Of a DNA stretch of 64,000 nt, positions 1 through 15,200 are shown one piece after another (the stretch's first letter is position 1; each line of letters starts with the position of its first letter). This DNA comes from Opisthorchis felineus. Taxonomy: Eukaryota > Platyhelminthes > Trematoda > Opisthorchiida > Opisthorchiidae. Location: assembly GCA_004794785.1 (NCBI GenBank), contig SJOL01006711.1, positions 590,480 through 654,479 on the forward strand, in the 5' to 3' direction. The notes below the pieces were generated by a model, which saw only the letters and a program-made list of their open reading frames with translations, did not search any database and was not told the origin of the DNA. The translations under genes were made by a program, and so were the position numbers.

Positions 1-79
1 AGGCTTGTTCGTCACGGTCTTCTATTTTGCTTTCCAGTTGCAACTGATTGTGAATAAATGCTAAGAAATACGCTCCCAC

Positions 80-224
80 GTCGCACTTCGGCTAGAATAA
101 ACATTTTACGATTAAAAAGCCTAAGGAAACATGTTAGTTTTGCTGTTGCTTGGGATGAATTCAGCAGATGCTCCTCAGCTACTACAGAAAATTCTGAAGG
201 ACCAGCTGATTTTGTTGTTGTGGA
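80..224 (-). CDS. unc5: UNC5 exon 11: end of UPA (borders uncertain)
   Basis: Minus-strand frame open from 290 down to 12. [21 protein letters not shown] aligns with the C-terminal UPA block (vertebrate E-L-x-C-K-L-x-V-R-Q-V-E-G-E-G-Q-I-F). Two acceptors keep the phase 0 required by exon 10: TCTTCACCTCCAAG|TCC (exon from 224), which gives a spacing close to vertebrates, and GGACAGAG|CTT (exon from 278), which is poorer in pyrimidines. The donor is not clear: C|GTGGGA at 80 or A|GTGCGA nearby are possible. Similarity here is weak, so exon identity is probable rather than firm. The death domain would follow beyond base 1. Confidence 0.55.
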
Positions 225-3200
225 CTTGGAGGTGAAGACGGAATCATCATTGTAGATAAAAAAGCACGCACTGTTAAGCTCTGTCCTCAAACTAATGTAC
301 TTTGTAAAATCCTCTCGGCATTCTTCTAGTCTCGTAAGCCCTTATACATCTCAAAGGCGCGTGCTAAATACAAAACAATCCAGCGCAATAAATTTAGAAA
401 TGGCAAAGTCAAATGCTTTTTCATACTTTTTACAGTTAGTTGAGGCACTCTTACGGCCACCATGCAAGTTTTGTTCCCAGTTCTACCTAAAATATGGACA
501 CACAGCTGTAGCAAAACCTCACAACGGACTTTGCAAGCCACGTGAAAACAACCAAGGCACCATTCCCATTTAAATGCTTATCGGTCTTCACCAGTATCTC
601 AAAGCAGTCTACACCAGAATCTAAATTTTAACCGGGTTCTCAACCACGTCTGAATTTGTACCTCATTGGTTTCATCATATATAACCTTGCGTGCAAAGCC
701 AGCTAGATAAGCCTATGCCCTACCCCACCGGTTCACAGAGAACTGATCTATGCATACCTTTAAAGACAAAACAATGTGCAGTGGTATAAGATTATTCAAC
801 TCGACGTTTCAGTTGCTGTGGACATTTTTCGAGGATTTCTGAAATATACAGTTTATTTTTTAGACCCCCTAGCTGTTCTCATTTGAGGCCGACCACTGAG
901 GCCATAATTTCTGCTCCAGTTGGCCAGCTACATCACTACTTTGAATGCAACCCCGGGATGGCTTCGTTTGGCAGGACATGCATTGTGAATCATTGCTAAC
1001 AACGACAAATTTTCAAACTTCATCTCAGAGCCTTTCGTTGAATAAGGTGTTTTCCAGTGTTTACTAGTTTATCTGACCTAAGTGACCCAAAAGCTGTATT
1101 CATTTGCAACAAATGATTTTAAACACCGTCCCGAGGATTAACACACAGCCTTCTAAACAATAAGGGCACATTCCCGTGCCCTAACATTCCACCTTGACCA
1201 TACGAAAAACGTATGACAGCAAGTACGAGGTATGCACCTATGTCTTATTTGGTACATTTGACGCGCGAGCTTGGATTCATTGACATAGAATAAAGAATAT
1301 TTGCATCTAAATTTTTTGACTACCTGAGTATTCATATGTAATCTACTTCGCCAGCCTTTGGATACATCTTCGATACTGAAGCACATCCCTTGGCCCGTAT
1401 CGTAAAAAGGCATTGAATCCGTTGTGTCAAGAACATATCCATCCAGTCGGAGTTCCGTTGCTCGCACATGTTCCAGAATATCCTGTGTGTCCGGTAAAAT
1501 ATAAACGCGAATATTGTAGTCCATAGTTGGAGTAGGGCGGGCTGAATAGGCGGTCAAACGCAGCATTTTCTTTGCCGGCCCATCATTTTTTATATTAGCT
1601 CGCCAAACTGGCAGTAATTCCAGTGTCTGCTGTTCTAATTTGGACCTAAAACTTTCACCAATCAAACAATAGCGTTGTGGCCGTTGTGTGAGTAGGTGCA
1701 CGTCTGAAGTATCAATGTGACAGGTCATTCCATGTTGCGAGTTGATAATTTTGTATTGATCCTTTTGCGATACGATTGCGCACATTTCCTGAAATTTAGA
1801 GTAGCAAAAGGCTTGGCTCAATTTAAGGCCATTAAGGGCGTTTAAAATTTCCACAGGTATAAGTTATACCACATCATGTATCAAACATCTGAAGAATGAA
1901 TCTTCACATACTGTGGATGGTAGACTGCTAGAAGAAAAAGAGGTCTGTAACGATTTCCAGGAACCGTGACTGAGTAGCACAGCTTTGCTTCCATCAAAAA
2001 CTTTCGTTTTTGAAACGCAAATAAGCGCCTTAATCTCCTTTTCTGTACTATTACTTTTGTACACTGACAATGTGAGAACTAATAAAAAATATTACTAGGC
2101 CATAATTAACAGTTTTATTCTGTTTAATATAACTACTTTTTGTTATCACTGTTCACTTTCCTCAATATGGAAGTCTAACCAGACTTTAATTTAATCATCC
2201 TTCTGCAGTACACAAATAAACAATGTGCAATAAAGTGATCATACGTTTCGGATGATAAAAAGTGAAAAAGTGCCACGTTTGTTTGACACTATTTGCAATT
2301 TCAGAGTTTATTCTATCACCATATATGTAATTGTGTTTTTAACCACCTACACTAACCATCTACATGTGCTTTTCCATGGGAGTAAGTTTGGAGGTTTGGT
2401 TTACCATTACAGAGTCTGCTGCACTCGATGAACATAAATGACGTTTTCGATAACATGTGAAGCGTTGATAAATCCGGACATATCCCCATAATTTTAATGT
2501 GTATTATGACAATTTGACATAAAACATAGAAACCGCTGATGTAGTATTCATATTAGACATTCCAGTAGCAGAAGCATCAAAGATACCAGGAAGTTAATTC
2601 TGTATTTTTCACAGTCAGAAAATGGAGTTCGGTTGCAAAGTAAACTTTGGCAACTGAGATTCCGTTTGTATTTTTGTGCCACCAGATTTAAAGTACATTC
2701 AATTTTCAACCACGCACGCAATGTTAAATACTATTGCTCTTGTGTGTGGCCAACCTTGTAACAGCAACTCAGCCCAGCTAAATTCCGATGCCTTCCCTGC
2801 GTACTCATTTCAAGAACCTCATGAATGATGCATTTGGATATTGAATGGATGCACCCGCTCATTACAAAACATGTGACAATCGAGTGGTTTAATGAATGCT
2901 TCACAAGAGTGGCGGAAATATTTCAGAAAATTGACCGAGCTAGTTAAGTGGCCTGCAAGCCTTCAGTCGCTATTCGGGGATGTACCTCCATTCCGCGTAC
3001 GACACACGCTGTGCTTCCCAATCATCGCACCGGCTGGAATCGCCTTCTTGAGAAAAGAAACAATGGTAGCTTACAACCGTCTACCATGACTCCCGTGACC
3101 TGAGATTGTTGCACGTTTAATATAAAAGTATCGGATTCTGACTGTGCAGCTCCGCTAAAATGTAACTTCACAAATGAAGGCAGAGAAATCATACCGTATG

Positions 3201-6200
3201 ATGTCCAAGTTCAAATTTCATGCATTTAAATCCCACAATATAATGTCATGGCCTCAATTTTCCGCGTATAAGAAGCAAATGAGTAGATTTATTAAGCTTT
3301 ACGGCTTTCAGCGTAATTTGCGTGATAAACTCTTGGGTTTGTTTTATTTTTTCCAGGTGTGAGGTGTAGTTTATGCAGTGCAGTGCACAACCAATTATCC
3401 GGGCCAAATTAGGACAGGTACGCCAACAGTGTCAGGAATGTGTGTAAAACAATTCTTCCCACTCCGCCAGTATTTAATCCTTTACTCCTATTACCGGGTA
3501 GACGCCAATGGGGTTAAGACGTAGTTACTTGTGATTATTGAAAACGAAATGATGGATAAAGGCTAGGGAAAAAGAAAAATGCCGACAACTAAAACCATGC
3601 ATCCCCGGACACAAAATACACAAAGTACTTGGGAATTTCGACTTTGGCTCCTTTGTTTCAGAATGATCTACGCTACAGTTGAGAATATTCCGCAGGAAAA
3701 CGCTAACCTAACGTTCGAAAAAACCAGCTCCATTCAAAGAGGCTGAACGCCGTAAACGAAGATTTCATGACAAAATTACAGTCATTTACTTCTCTTACAA
3801 CCACATAAATCGTCACAAAGAATAAACGTATCTCCCACATTTTCATGACATACATAAGCATCATTATGTAGCGCCTCTTCGGTTTCAATCCTCGCGATAT
3901 TATTTTGCAGAGTACTCTAAACGCTGGACACCGAGATATCCGCACGAGTATCAGCTATGACTATTACATGAATCACTTTCCCTGAACGGCTTCGGCTACT
4001 GTGGCCGCTTTGGTGTTCCGTACATCGGTGCAAAAAGTTTTTGTTTTCCCACTGATGTTCTGGCGTAAAGATGTCACACGGGCAAAATCATATACGCAAC
4101 GTGATGCGCTTTCGTCAGTTAAGCTGTTAATTTTGTTTTGCAGTGGTGTGTTTATGAAGCAGTAAAACCTACACCTCAGTGTGGTAAAGAACCACAGTAC
4201 ATTCTTACCCTCCAGCAAGTTAGTAGGGATGAACGCGTTACACTTTCGTGTCCTTCTTGTTCATATCCCTGGAACAAAGTAGTAAAATCACAAACTCCTA
4301 GCTTGGTTCCCTTGTCGTCTTCACATTTAGGGACTGTTGGCATGGACTGTGTGCTTGAGGCAACAACGCGGAGATACCAGGGGCCGTCGTCTAAAGCAGC
4401 ACAGTGGGGAAAACTGAGAATAACCGCCTGATGCGGCTGCATTGATACGGGACCAAACTGAACAATGGGACTCAGAAGAGTCTGGTGATCTACAAAATAA
4501 AAAATATTTGTGTCAGCGCAAAAATTAGCGCGGCGGTAATCGTACATGGCTGGGCTGAAACTGAACAGCAATCAGCAACATCTTAACTATATTAGACTTT
4601 TCGGATACATGATCATGTTTCATTCTATAAAGTACGGTTCACGTTAAGTGTATGCAATCTTAAAAATTAAGCGATTAAGCTTAGTGAACAGACATTATCG
4701 AATCAGTATTTTCACTTAAAGTTTATCATTTTTTCTGATTTTTTATTGGCCAACTAAAGGAATAACAGTAAAATGAAGATATTCCTCCACACTTTTGGAC
4801 TCTTGTTTGGTCCATCATCTCAAGTGTAGCTGCAATTGAACAGTTTATCAGAATACACCAATGGCCATCGCTTTCACCATTTGAAAAAAAACGAACGTAA
4901 TAATTGATTTGGCCAATTTCGAAAGGAACTTACATACGGCAAGAGTGCAATCAAACACTCCGCCACCGAGTGCAAACTGTCTTACAGAAACCTCCAAAAC
5001 CCTTGACCACGCAAACTACTTCCTGGTCTTGTCATACAACGAAGTCCGCTTTGATAGGCAGCTATCAGTCGGCACCATATGCGCAAAAGATTTTGACTCA
5101 ATTTGTGTTTTCTATAACATTGTATACGACGAAACGTTGAACGTATTTCATTTTGTATCTTCTGTCTAGTAGAACGTAATTACAATTTTCCGTTGTCAAC
5201 TGTAAATTGTAAAATAAATGTTGAAATGTTGAAGCATGTGGCTTTACTCTAGTCTATGCAAAACGGTTAAAGTGGACTTAGCGGTTTACGCACGGTCAAC
5301 AGTCAAAAAGCGTAAATGGCACGAAATGCAGACAACAATATTAAGCATTCTTTATCAAAAAATCTTACTGAAAGAATGTGAATTACTGTTGACAGGGATC
5401 AGTCACAAATTTGCTAGTAAGCTTTTCAGCCAGGGTTATCAATGCTTAAGAGCCCGTTTTTACCAAATACACAACTAAACTCAACTAAAATTTGATGCCA
5501 CAGACTTTAAATTGCGTGCTATCTTCGAATAGTTACATGTATAGAAGTAATGCGTTAAGCAGAATTCTTCACAAAAATGACTGCGGTGCTATTCTCTAGA
5601 AATCGCTCTTGTAACAGCCGTTGTTCTGAAATGATCACCCTAAAGGGTACATATGACATGTGAGTGGGTCCCATTCTTTGATCACAAATTCACAATTTAG
5701 CTAAAATCTATTTCTGTTTTGACACCTAACCCAGAGACGTTTTCCACCACACGACCAGGCTGCGGTAGGCGACCGATTTGTTCGTGAGTTCAACTAACGG
5801 AGAAGGCATAAATAGGACGGTTAGGCTGGAAGTGATTTGACAGTATCTAGCATATGGTCCAGAAAAAGTGGTTGCAAAATGAAAGCGGAAGATATGCTGA
5901 TAATATTTCATGAAATATTTTACGGGGCGTTGGGTTAATATATATATATATATGTATATGTATATTAGAGTGGAACGCAATGTCAATGTATGCTGCCCCA
6001 GAGGCAGTAGGAAGCTAAAATACCCAGTAGATTGTTGGGGCTACATTCAATACAGCCCGGATTTCGAAGCGCTACCTGCCGATAGGGGTGTCATTTGCAG
6101 AGTAGCGGTCGAATTGTAACACCGCGAATACAGAACGCTAGACGAACGTGACGAAGGAGTTTCAGCGCAAACAAAATCCGAGGTGCGTGATCGATTGGAT

Positions 6201-9200
6201 TCTTCAAAACTATGGCTAAGTCGAAGTTTTTCTTAATTGGAGTGTTGATGTCATGCTGCGCACTAAAGACTGTCAATGGCTTGATTCCGTATCCCTAAAA
6301 AACAAACCAGGGAAGGGGGCGAATTTCCCAAAAATTACGATGCATGGTTTTGCATAATAAACGTACCACCAAGAATTGGCCTTATCCGTTCATCTCGGCA
6401 TATCGCAAGGTATACCGACTCTTCCGACATCCCATGCACTGCGCCTTGAGGTACTTTCAGGTAGACGCCTGTAAAGTGAGCCGTACGAACGGTTCATAAG
6501 TAAACATCCCATCAACTGTTGAATAAAAGCATAATTAGTATCATTGTCATATAGCCGTTAGTTCACCGAAATCCGATGATGTTCAATGTTATTAGTTGTA
6601 CGTGCCTTCAACTGTATATATACTGAATTATCCTCAGAATGGAGGTGATATCAAAAATACATAAAGTTGTAGGATGTTACAGAACTCATTCAAAGCTTTG
6701 CTCTTGCGCAGCTTGCATAATGACATTTGAAACCGTGTAAATTCAACGGCCTGAAATGCCTGAATCTTACTCCTGTGAATTCCATCGTGGCTTGCTAAAT
6801 GGACTAGGTAGACTAGAGCACCTCCCTGTGTTGCCGATAACCGAGCACATATGAGTGCACTGGCATATATATTTAGTTCCCTTGCAATCACGGGCGTAGA
6901 CACACGGATGATGTGTAGCGCGCAAATACGAACAGATATCTGCACAGCGGAGACTACCATAACATTCAGACTTTGAACTTTTCTCCTTCTCGGAAGGTTC
7001 CCTTCAACATCTCGACACTTCTTCAGATACCACAGTTACCATTCTGCAATATTTCTTGGTTGATTCCAAAAATGATTCTAACGATGTTAATAGCGTGAGA
7101 AGATTTTGGCATTTTTAATTGAGATTTTGCCCCATCAGTGTGGCCAACCTATGCCGGAAAGCCGAAAAGCGTTTTATAGCTGTTTTATTCTTGTTGAGAG
7201 TTAGTAGTAGTGTACATCTCAGAAAATCTTGAAGGATTTCGAACTCGCGGCCTCTGGGCTAGTGTTTTGAACAGGTAACCTTCCGGCCACGGGTGCTCGT
7301 GGGTATTATATCCCCTTAATACAATGTAGCACACATCTCCGCTGCACTATACTTGACACTAGAGAGATCTCAATGACCCAACAGTTTACCGTCTATCGAA
7401 TCAAGTCCAAAATCTGCTGCAACTAGAGCGCTCGAGGCGGAATTCAAGAAGCACCCCATAGTTAAAAAATTTTTACTTGTCACAAAAACAAGTGTCCCCC
7501 TCGAAATATCATACTTATGATCTGTAACCCATATTATTTGTGTGCAAAAACGTCCCCTGTCCAAAACGGCCCAGATGGTGACATTTGCCGACAGTCTAGC
7601 GGTTTAAACGTGAAAAACCACAGGTGGAACTCAGTACAAGTTGGTTGTTCATTTCAAGCTTTCACTTTGATCAAATTAACAAGGCCGCTATCATTGGAAA
7701 GGTACATGAAAACACCTACATATGAGTGAGTAAGTGGGCGGGTGAGTGAGTGATTAAGTTGAAAATTTATGAATTATGGCTGCCAACAGTTGAATATTCT
7801 GTGAGGAGGACACCAGCCATTTAAGTCATGAAGAAGATTGTATGCTGTATGCACTTAGCACAGTAGACCCACCTGACTTGGAACTGCAGATTAGGCCACC
7901 ATTTTCTGTGAGGGTTGCACTGATCACCACATCGGTTTCCTGAATTTCACAAGAATAGTCCCATGGTGGGTTGACGTCATTAGAGTAATCTGGGTTATAC
8001 TGTCGAGTTTCTATGTCTCCCACGACTGCTTCACTAGTTTGAGCCAACAACAAGCCAGAGGGACTGTGTGTGGCGCCGATACCAAGAGATCCGTTACTGC
8101 TATCAGCGTTGACTGACCCAACAGCCGTTGTGTTTGTAGCCATGTTCGACGACGATTTCCCGGAAGATGCTTCTGTGAAAACAGATCCAACTTTATGGGC
8201 GTTGAAAAGCTGCTGCGTAGATGCTATGCCTGAATTCAGGCCTAGCATTTCCGGTAGGATGTTCTTTCCCGGACCTTCGCTGCAATTGAGAAACGATAAT
8301 AATACTAACCCGAAAAATGTGTGTGATCACGTTAAGGCTGAGCGTTCTCGATGTCGTAGCAAGATGTTTTGGATTCCATCTATTTGAAACAGTGACACTA
8401 TACATAACCAATCAGATCGTTGGATTTTGTATCCTCTGTTTCACGGCTGTTTTCCTCAATGGGGAAATTCTGAAGAGAAAAACCTTCGTAACTGAGACGA
8501 ATTTCTCGAACTTTATAATTTTATTCATGGAAGAATCAGTATGGTGCATGGTTGAGGCTCCGTGAATGAATCTATCAGTCCGTGGACTCAGAAAGCGACG
8601 TTGTGTCCCATTGCACGAGCAAACGCAAATAGGCTATATACGAGGGGCTATGTAGTTCAGGCTAATTGCATACTTACTTTATCTGTGTGTATGTTGTACT
8701 CGCACCAGCCAGGTCACTCACTGTTAACAAGCTTTGATTCTGGGTAAATGGAAGCACAGAGCGCAGAGGCTCAACACTCGTAACACAGTATGGAGTATTT
8801 TGCAGGAAGACTTCGCTCCCTTCACATTTCTCACCGCAATGTAAGGGGTCTTGAAAACATGACGGGATTGGGGGCAGTACCCCTAGATGTGAGATCGTTC
8901 CTGCCAATGCTATGGGGAGAGGAAAAGATGACGGGTTTTCTAGGATTTGGCACGGTAGACCGAGTGATGGCTGACTGGAAATTGCCGCACGATCGTAGAT
9001 AGGAAGAGAATACTGATGGTCTGTGGGAAGTGAAGTTATGGGCTGTGAATTTATATCTGCTTGGGGCATAGCTGGTGATCTTCCATCGCATGATTTCTGT
9101 CGATCGTCCACCGCAATGGGATTTCTTATTGTCATCGTTGACTGCTTGAAATCATTCAAAAGTAAAGGGTCTGAAAAAGTGAAAATAAGCCGATTTACAG

Positions 9201-12200
9201 ATATGCCCAAGTTTTCTTGGTTTGTAGCTATGATGACCGTTGCTCACGTTGACTGTGTAGCAACAGTCGATTTAGGTCTCATTTGCACAGTATGCACAGA
9301 ACTTTTTTAGAACACATTTTTAACCAATATCGTTGGCGTGACGCGATTTATACAACCGCTTCGATTTTAATTTCCTACCTAATTTTGAACTTATTAGCTC
9401 AAAATTTCAAGAATTTTTATCGTGAGTGAACAATGACTATCGTTTACGAAATTGCTTCTATGTTACCACTTTGCTGAAATGCGTATACACGTATAATTCA
9501 AAACCAAGAACGTTCAGCTCGCGGACAAACGAAACCCCTATAATGGCGGAGACACAAGGCAATAACAAACCTACAATCGGTTTCTCCTGAAAAATTCTAG
9601 GTTCATTGGCAACTGGTGTTGTTAAAACTTTTACCTCTCAACAGGCAACCTGTATTCATTCAATAGTTAAGACACGTTTGGTTTCTTTCCACATATTCAA
9701 CAAAACTAGTGCTGTTTTACGGTCTCCGAATACGGCACCTCAGCGACAAAAACGAATTCTGAGATCGCAAAATTTGGTATATTATTGCTACAGCCTGAGG
9801 TTTACAAATGAGAGAACGCTTATTGGTTCAGCTAGGTGATTTATTGCTAAATCATCGACGTTAGCATATATACAAAAACGGTGGCCGCCAAATTTCCCAA
9901 CGAAGCGCAAGGGCCAGTGTTTGTGTTTAAATAGGGTGGCAGAGCAGAAATGACCCGAGGATGTGTCTCGAACGAGACAAAGACAAAGATGTAATCCTAC
10001 TGTTAGCAAGTAACTATTGAAAAAAGTAAAAATTCACCTACAACTTTAACGATATGAACACTGACGCTCTGCAGCAACCCCAGCAAACGATGAATAAATT
10101 GTTCTGATTTTTCATACCTCTTTCCATGTATATGATTGCAAAATCAAAGCCAATGCGGTCACTGTTAGGCAGACGGCGAAAATAATATTTTCTTTTAATG
10201 AGCACTATGAAGAAGACATTGCATAACAAACGAGCTGTGGCCGGTGAATCATAAATTAATTATAGAGATTTACACCTCACTTCTTTTTGCTTTTTGCCAC
10301 GTCTTTCCTTCCTATACTTTGAACGAACCTTAAAACTGCCCTATGTGCTGAAAATTTGGATGATGTCCATGGAGAAATAAAACATATGCAGCGCTGACTT
10401 TTATATATTTACAGACGTGATGCAGACCAATATCTTACGGTAGATAGCACCTATTCAAGTTTCGCCATGAAATCTACAATCCAAGAGGTTCTCGAAAAAT
10501 GTATTCATCGTAAATAAGCTTTATGGATAAGTTAAAACCGCTGACCTAAGGGTTATTCAAACATTAAAATTCCTCGATACAGGGGTGAGGCATTTGACCA
10601 TCTAAAGTAAAGCAGTTTGATGCCAGTCATTTGCGGCGGATTATTCTGCAGAAAACGCCATCAACTAATTGGTTTTTGCTTGTTTATCCAACTTGTGAAG
10701 CAGACACCAAGCACCTATGATGGTTTGATTCCTATGTGAAACTTAGAAGACTCCCTGGGTCATCCAGAAAAACTTTGAGTATTATTACCCAGGGAGTGTC
10801 AGCAGTAGCCTGCTTGCATCAATTTGTGCATTGGGTGTTTACTTTGAGTCCTACATGAAATTTCTTATCGGCGTATCAGACAGTTCTATCCCACAGAAAT
10901 TTGATGGACTTTCACAGTGTGAGCGGTTAACTCGCAAAAATGCCATAATTGAGCTCCGACAGGATGTAAACTGCTTACGAATGAACCTAAATACGCTGAC
11001 AGAGATACCAATTTATCCGAAAATCTCGATATGGTCAGGAATGTGGAACCATCCTTGCAGATTCATTCGGTTAACTTAGCAAGATATAATCTAGACTGAA
11101 CAAAAGTTCAAAATTCATGAAAATGGACCGTGTTGGAATGTAAATTCAGTTACCAGAAGTGTAATGTTAGGAACACTTTGTCACACTTCTCCACATTCGC
11201 GTGATGGTTAAAGGTGCACCTGATTCCATCGGTGCCAAGCCAATAGAAATGAATGTCTCAGCAACCATACTCCACTGTTATTACTTTTTCGCATCTTGTT
11301 TTACGTCGTACAATCAAGATGAATGATACAACTCAACAGCGATACAAGGGAATCGTTGGCTCAAGGTGGCGGAAAGTTACGTGAGTATCCCGACGATGAA
11401 TCCAGCTGTAAAAGCGAATTCGATAACATGCGGTGACGACGCCTGGCTGAGGGAAATTTTTAGGTTACAGTACAGCATTACGCAACGGAACTGAAATTGA
11501 GTGCTTTATGATATTTCCTCTAGGGGGAGTTATATCTCGTAAAAAGCAAAACAGCTAACACTTTGCGAGTGGTCATTCACATCATTCGTTGCTTGCTCAA
11601 GAAAGACAACGTAGTTCTCGCTGCAGATGAACGTGCACGGAACTTTATTTAAGATAAACTGACTGAAAGCTTGGCGCCATACACCTTGAATATCATTATC
11701 TTTCATGTATAAATGATTCCCGACTTTTGGGCATCGCAATCACAATTTACCAAAAGTATCTGAGAAGTAGCTACCTTGTAAATTTGTACATTCTAGACTG
11801 TTGAAATTCTTCGTGCTCTCTGGACTTAATGAAGACTTTATTTATCGCTCGCTGAATCACATGATGCACAATCCGGTATCCACGAACACGCAACATTGTA
11901 TTTAGTGTGTGCTTAGTATGGATTTTTCCACTATTTTCCGGCTGTATGTCTGCAGTGCATTCGTCTCTCACTGCGCCATTGACGGTAGATGTAGGCCGCC
12001 TAGTGCTTAGAGCAACATAGGTCACATTTAACTCCAAGATCATGTTTATGAGCCAAAGCTATCAGTCTAGAAAGTTGCATGATAAATAGCCTTAGCATTA
12101 AATATTCTCTTTTGTTCCCATTTTTTCTCTCCTTCCGTTGGTTAAAGCGAAGTACGATACATGTATAACTTGGTTGTTGGTCTGTGGAACTCATGGGCAT

Positions 12201-15200
12201 GCATAACTCAGGAAGAAAACCAAAGACTGAGGTAGTCGGACCTTTCTTCCATGGAAAAGTTAATATCTTGCACCATAGTTAGGGGTGTTTTTGGAGCAGC
12301 TAGTTAGGCTAACGATTGGCGTGTACTATGCCAACTATGCTCATGTTTAAATTAGGCCAGCTTATCCAGAAAAGTCAGTTTGCTTTGGAAGCCAAACAGG
12401 GCTCAGCTTATATACTTGAAACTGAGTGCATTGGCAGGTTCTAATTTATTTTCTGTTCCCGAAACTTTATCTTTTTGACCCGACTTTTAACTCTTGTGAA
12501 AAACAAAGTGGATCTGTAAGAATTACTTAAATTGGCACAGTTTTATTAAATGACTGTTCCCGGAGTTTGACAATAGGTTTGCAAAGGTTTTGTCACCAAT
12601 CTAGGAGATATCATCAGTGTACGGGCAGAATAGCTCAATCTCAGAAGACATATCAATAATCACCTTACCAACGAACAGTAAATGCACTTAACCGATTAGT
12701 ATTTAAAGGTGTGATTATGTGGCTGAACGTGTCAGTCTAACCGAAAATGCTTAGAAAGCGTTCAGAGATGTTCTCCACATTGCGAACCTAAAGTTAATAG
12801 CCCTTAGTGAAGTTACGTAGAATTATCTATGCCCACCCTCTGTCATGTTTAAAGGAGCGTAACGCAACCCCTCTGCAGTCATTGGCCTTCCAAAGAGGCC
12901 ACGTTTGTTGAAGAACAGGACTGGCTTTGTTCTTCATTCTATTTTATCACGAGGCATTTGTTGCTTCTGACTCTGAGATTATAGATGCTAGACATTTTAG
13001 ACATGGCCGCATGCAAACATTATGGCTTTCATAAAATAACTTACCTTTTGGAAAGATGCCTCGCTTCTCCGAGTGATATGCTGTGGTGCCTGTCAGAATG
13101 GAAGTAAAAAGTATTTATGGAAGCATACAAGGATATATCAGCAACAAGCACAGCAAGCCAGAAACGGTCCCTTGCTGAGTTAATGTCCATCCCGTACATA
13201 TCCGCGGATTTACTAATCATTTTAGTCTTCTCATTTCCTACTCCGAACAAGCAAATACGCATTTTTAGTTAACATAAGGCACTTGAGCCAGCATCGCCAA
13301 ATGAGCCTCATTGATTTTTGCTAGAAAACCTGGAATTTCTATCATTATTCACAGTAACTCTCCACAGTTTCTTTGATTGGACTGAACCCAAACAAGATCT
13401 TGCCCTCAGTTTGACTGGAACAAACTTCGAATGACAGTACATATAATTTGGCCGACGAAAGTAATCTTTCAAGAACCAAAAATGAGAATATCACCGGTAT
13501 CTGTGGCTTTCAGTTAAAACAAGGTTCATCAGATCACCTGAACAGTAAGATCACTTCGTTTTGGATAGGGACGCAAAGCTGACTGAAGCTAGTGAAATCG
13601 AGGGTGTGGTTTTGTTTTACGCTACTTGGACTGAATGTATGCACTCATGTGCCTAATAGGATACGACTTTACACGGGCAATCGAATGTAAGTTAACGTAC
13701 CAAAACGTCGGTATATTACTGCTACAGCTGCAGGATACATCTTCACGATGAAAACGGGCGAATAAAGCATGGCCAACAAAAATATAAATAAATCAGTAAA
13801 GCTGGTATATAAACTAGTGTAAAACTAGTATAGACTGGCATATACTTACCAGCCGATGCGACTAAACACAGAGCTAGTAAAACACTCCGTTTTCCGACAC
13901 TAACATCCGCTTTGAATAGGCCGGCGCCTTAACAAATACAGTCATTATTGGTTTTTACTCATAAAACGACGTGTACGGCCAAAAGCCTGTGGGTTATTTT
14001 CGGATAGTTGAAAGAACAGCAGAAAAAGCTCTGGAAAAGATCAAGAGCTACAAAAACGTTTTTTCTTCTTTAATTGTGCTTTCGTCTCTGGGTTCCGAGA
14101 AAAGGCAACTTTAATGAACCTTTGACCAAAGTTTTGGTTTTTCTTTCACCAAGCTATATTCGGTTTGTGGCGTTCCGCATTAAAGTGAAAAACAAAGCGC
14201 ATATTCTCTTTGGGAGTGATCTCCCTGCCTTTCCTAATTTGATGGTTGACTAGTAAGTCGCTTCATCAAGTGCAGCTCTAAAAATTTCCAAAATCTATTT
14301 TGCTTCCCTGTACATGGTGGGTGCAAAAAAGGCCACCAAACATCCGATGTTTAATTATATGGATTGTAAACGAACGAATACAGTTGAACGCAAGTAATCA
14401 ATACTGATGTACGTGCAATGAATTACCAACTAACAATCCAGTTTGCACAGGTCCGCCACTGGATGAAATTTGTGTCTACCAGAGTAACATTTGTTCAGCA
14501 AAAGCAATATTTTTACTCAATGGCGTATTTTTGTCACAAATATATGAGCCAGCACGAATAATCAACCACATTTTACGTGACTCCAAAATCATTCAAATTC
14601 CATGGGTTCCATGTATTTTGGAAACGTAGATAAGAATCTTTTTTTTGAGGACTTATCCCCTATAAACACTCATCTTTTCCTTTTTCTATAAACGTGTGTC
14701 TGACAAACAAAGAAAGGTTTTTTTTGCCGGATGATTTGCGCATGAAACTCACTTCATACTATTACACGTGAAATGTGAAGTTCCAGGTAAACGAAAATTT
14801 ACGAAGGTGCAGGTACTTCTGTTCAAGATACGCACAATGGGTCGGGACAAAATTCTTTTGTTTCCAGGTAGGTTATACGCATAAGCAGATGACTGTAAAT
14901 GTCTTTAAATTAGCCTTCCAGAAAAATTTAGTTTTCAAGGTTTGATTGTTTAACGGTGACACGATGAACCTCAGTGACATGAAGTTATGAAAGCAATCAG
15001 ACATATTTTCAGCCTAAAACGTGGTTTCAATTTAAATAACCTTTATATATTTTTTCTGCGAAGCCTGTAAACAAATTTTCTGTTTCCAGAAAAATATGTG
15101 GATTGTTCCGTGATTACACTGTTGCTCTAATCATATTACTATACATGAGGACTTTTACATTCTGGGGCCAAAGTTTAACAGTAAAACTCAGCAACACTCC

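Larger units (their letters stand above)
6469..7872 (-). other. unc5 intron 7
   Basis: 1.4 kb holding one SINE copy (7131-7335) and a short GAGT-type tract (7723-7752). The minus-strand frame 6960-6634 has no ZU5 similarity and was not used. Confidence 0.75.

Noticed and set aside
6634..6960. Minus-strand frame between exons 7 and 8 of unc5 as an extra exon
   Set aside because: No ZU5 similarity, and exons 7 and 8 join exactly within the ZU5 motif without it.
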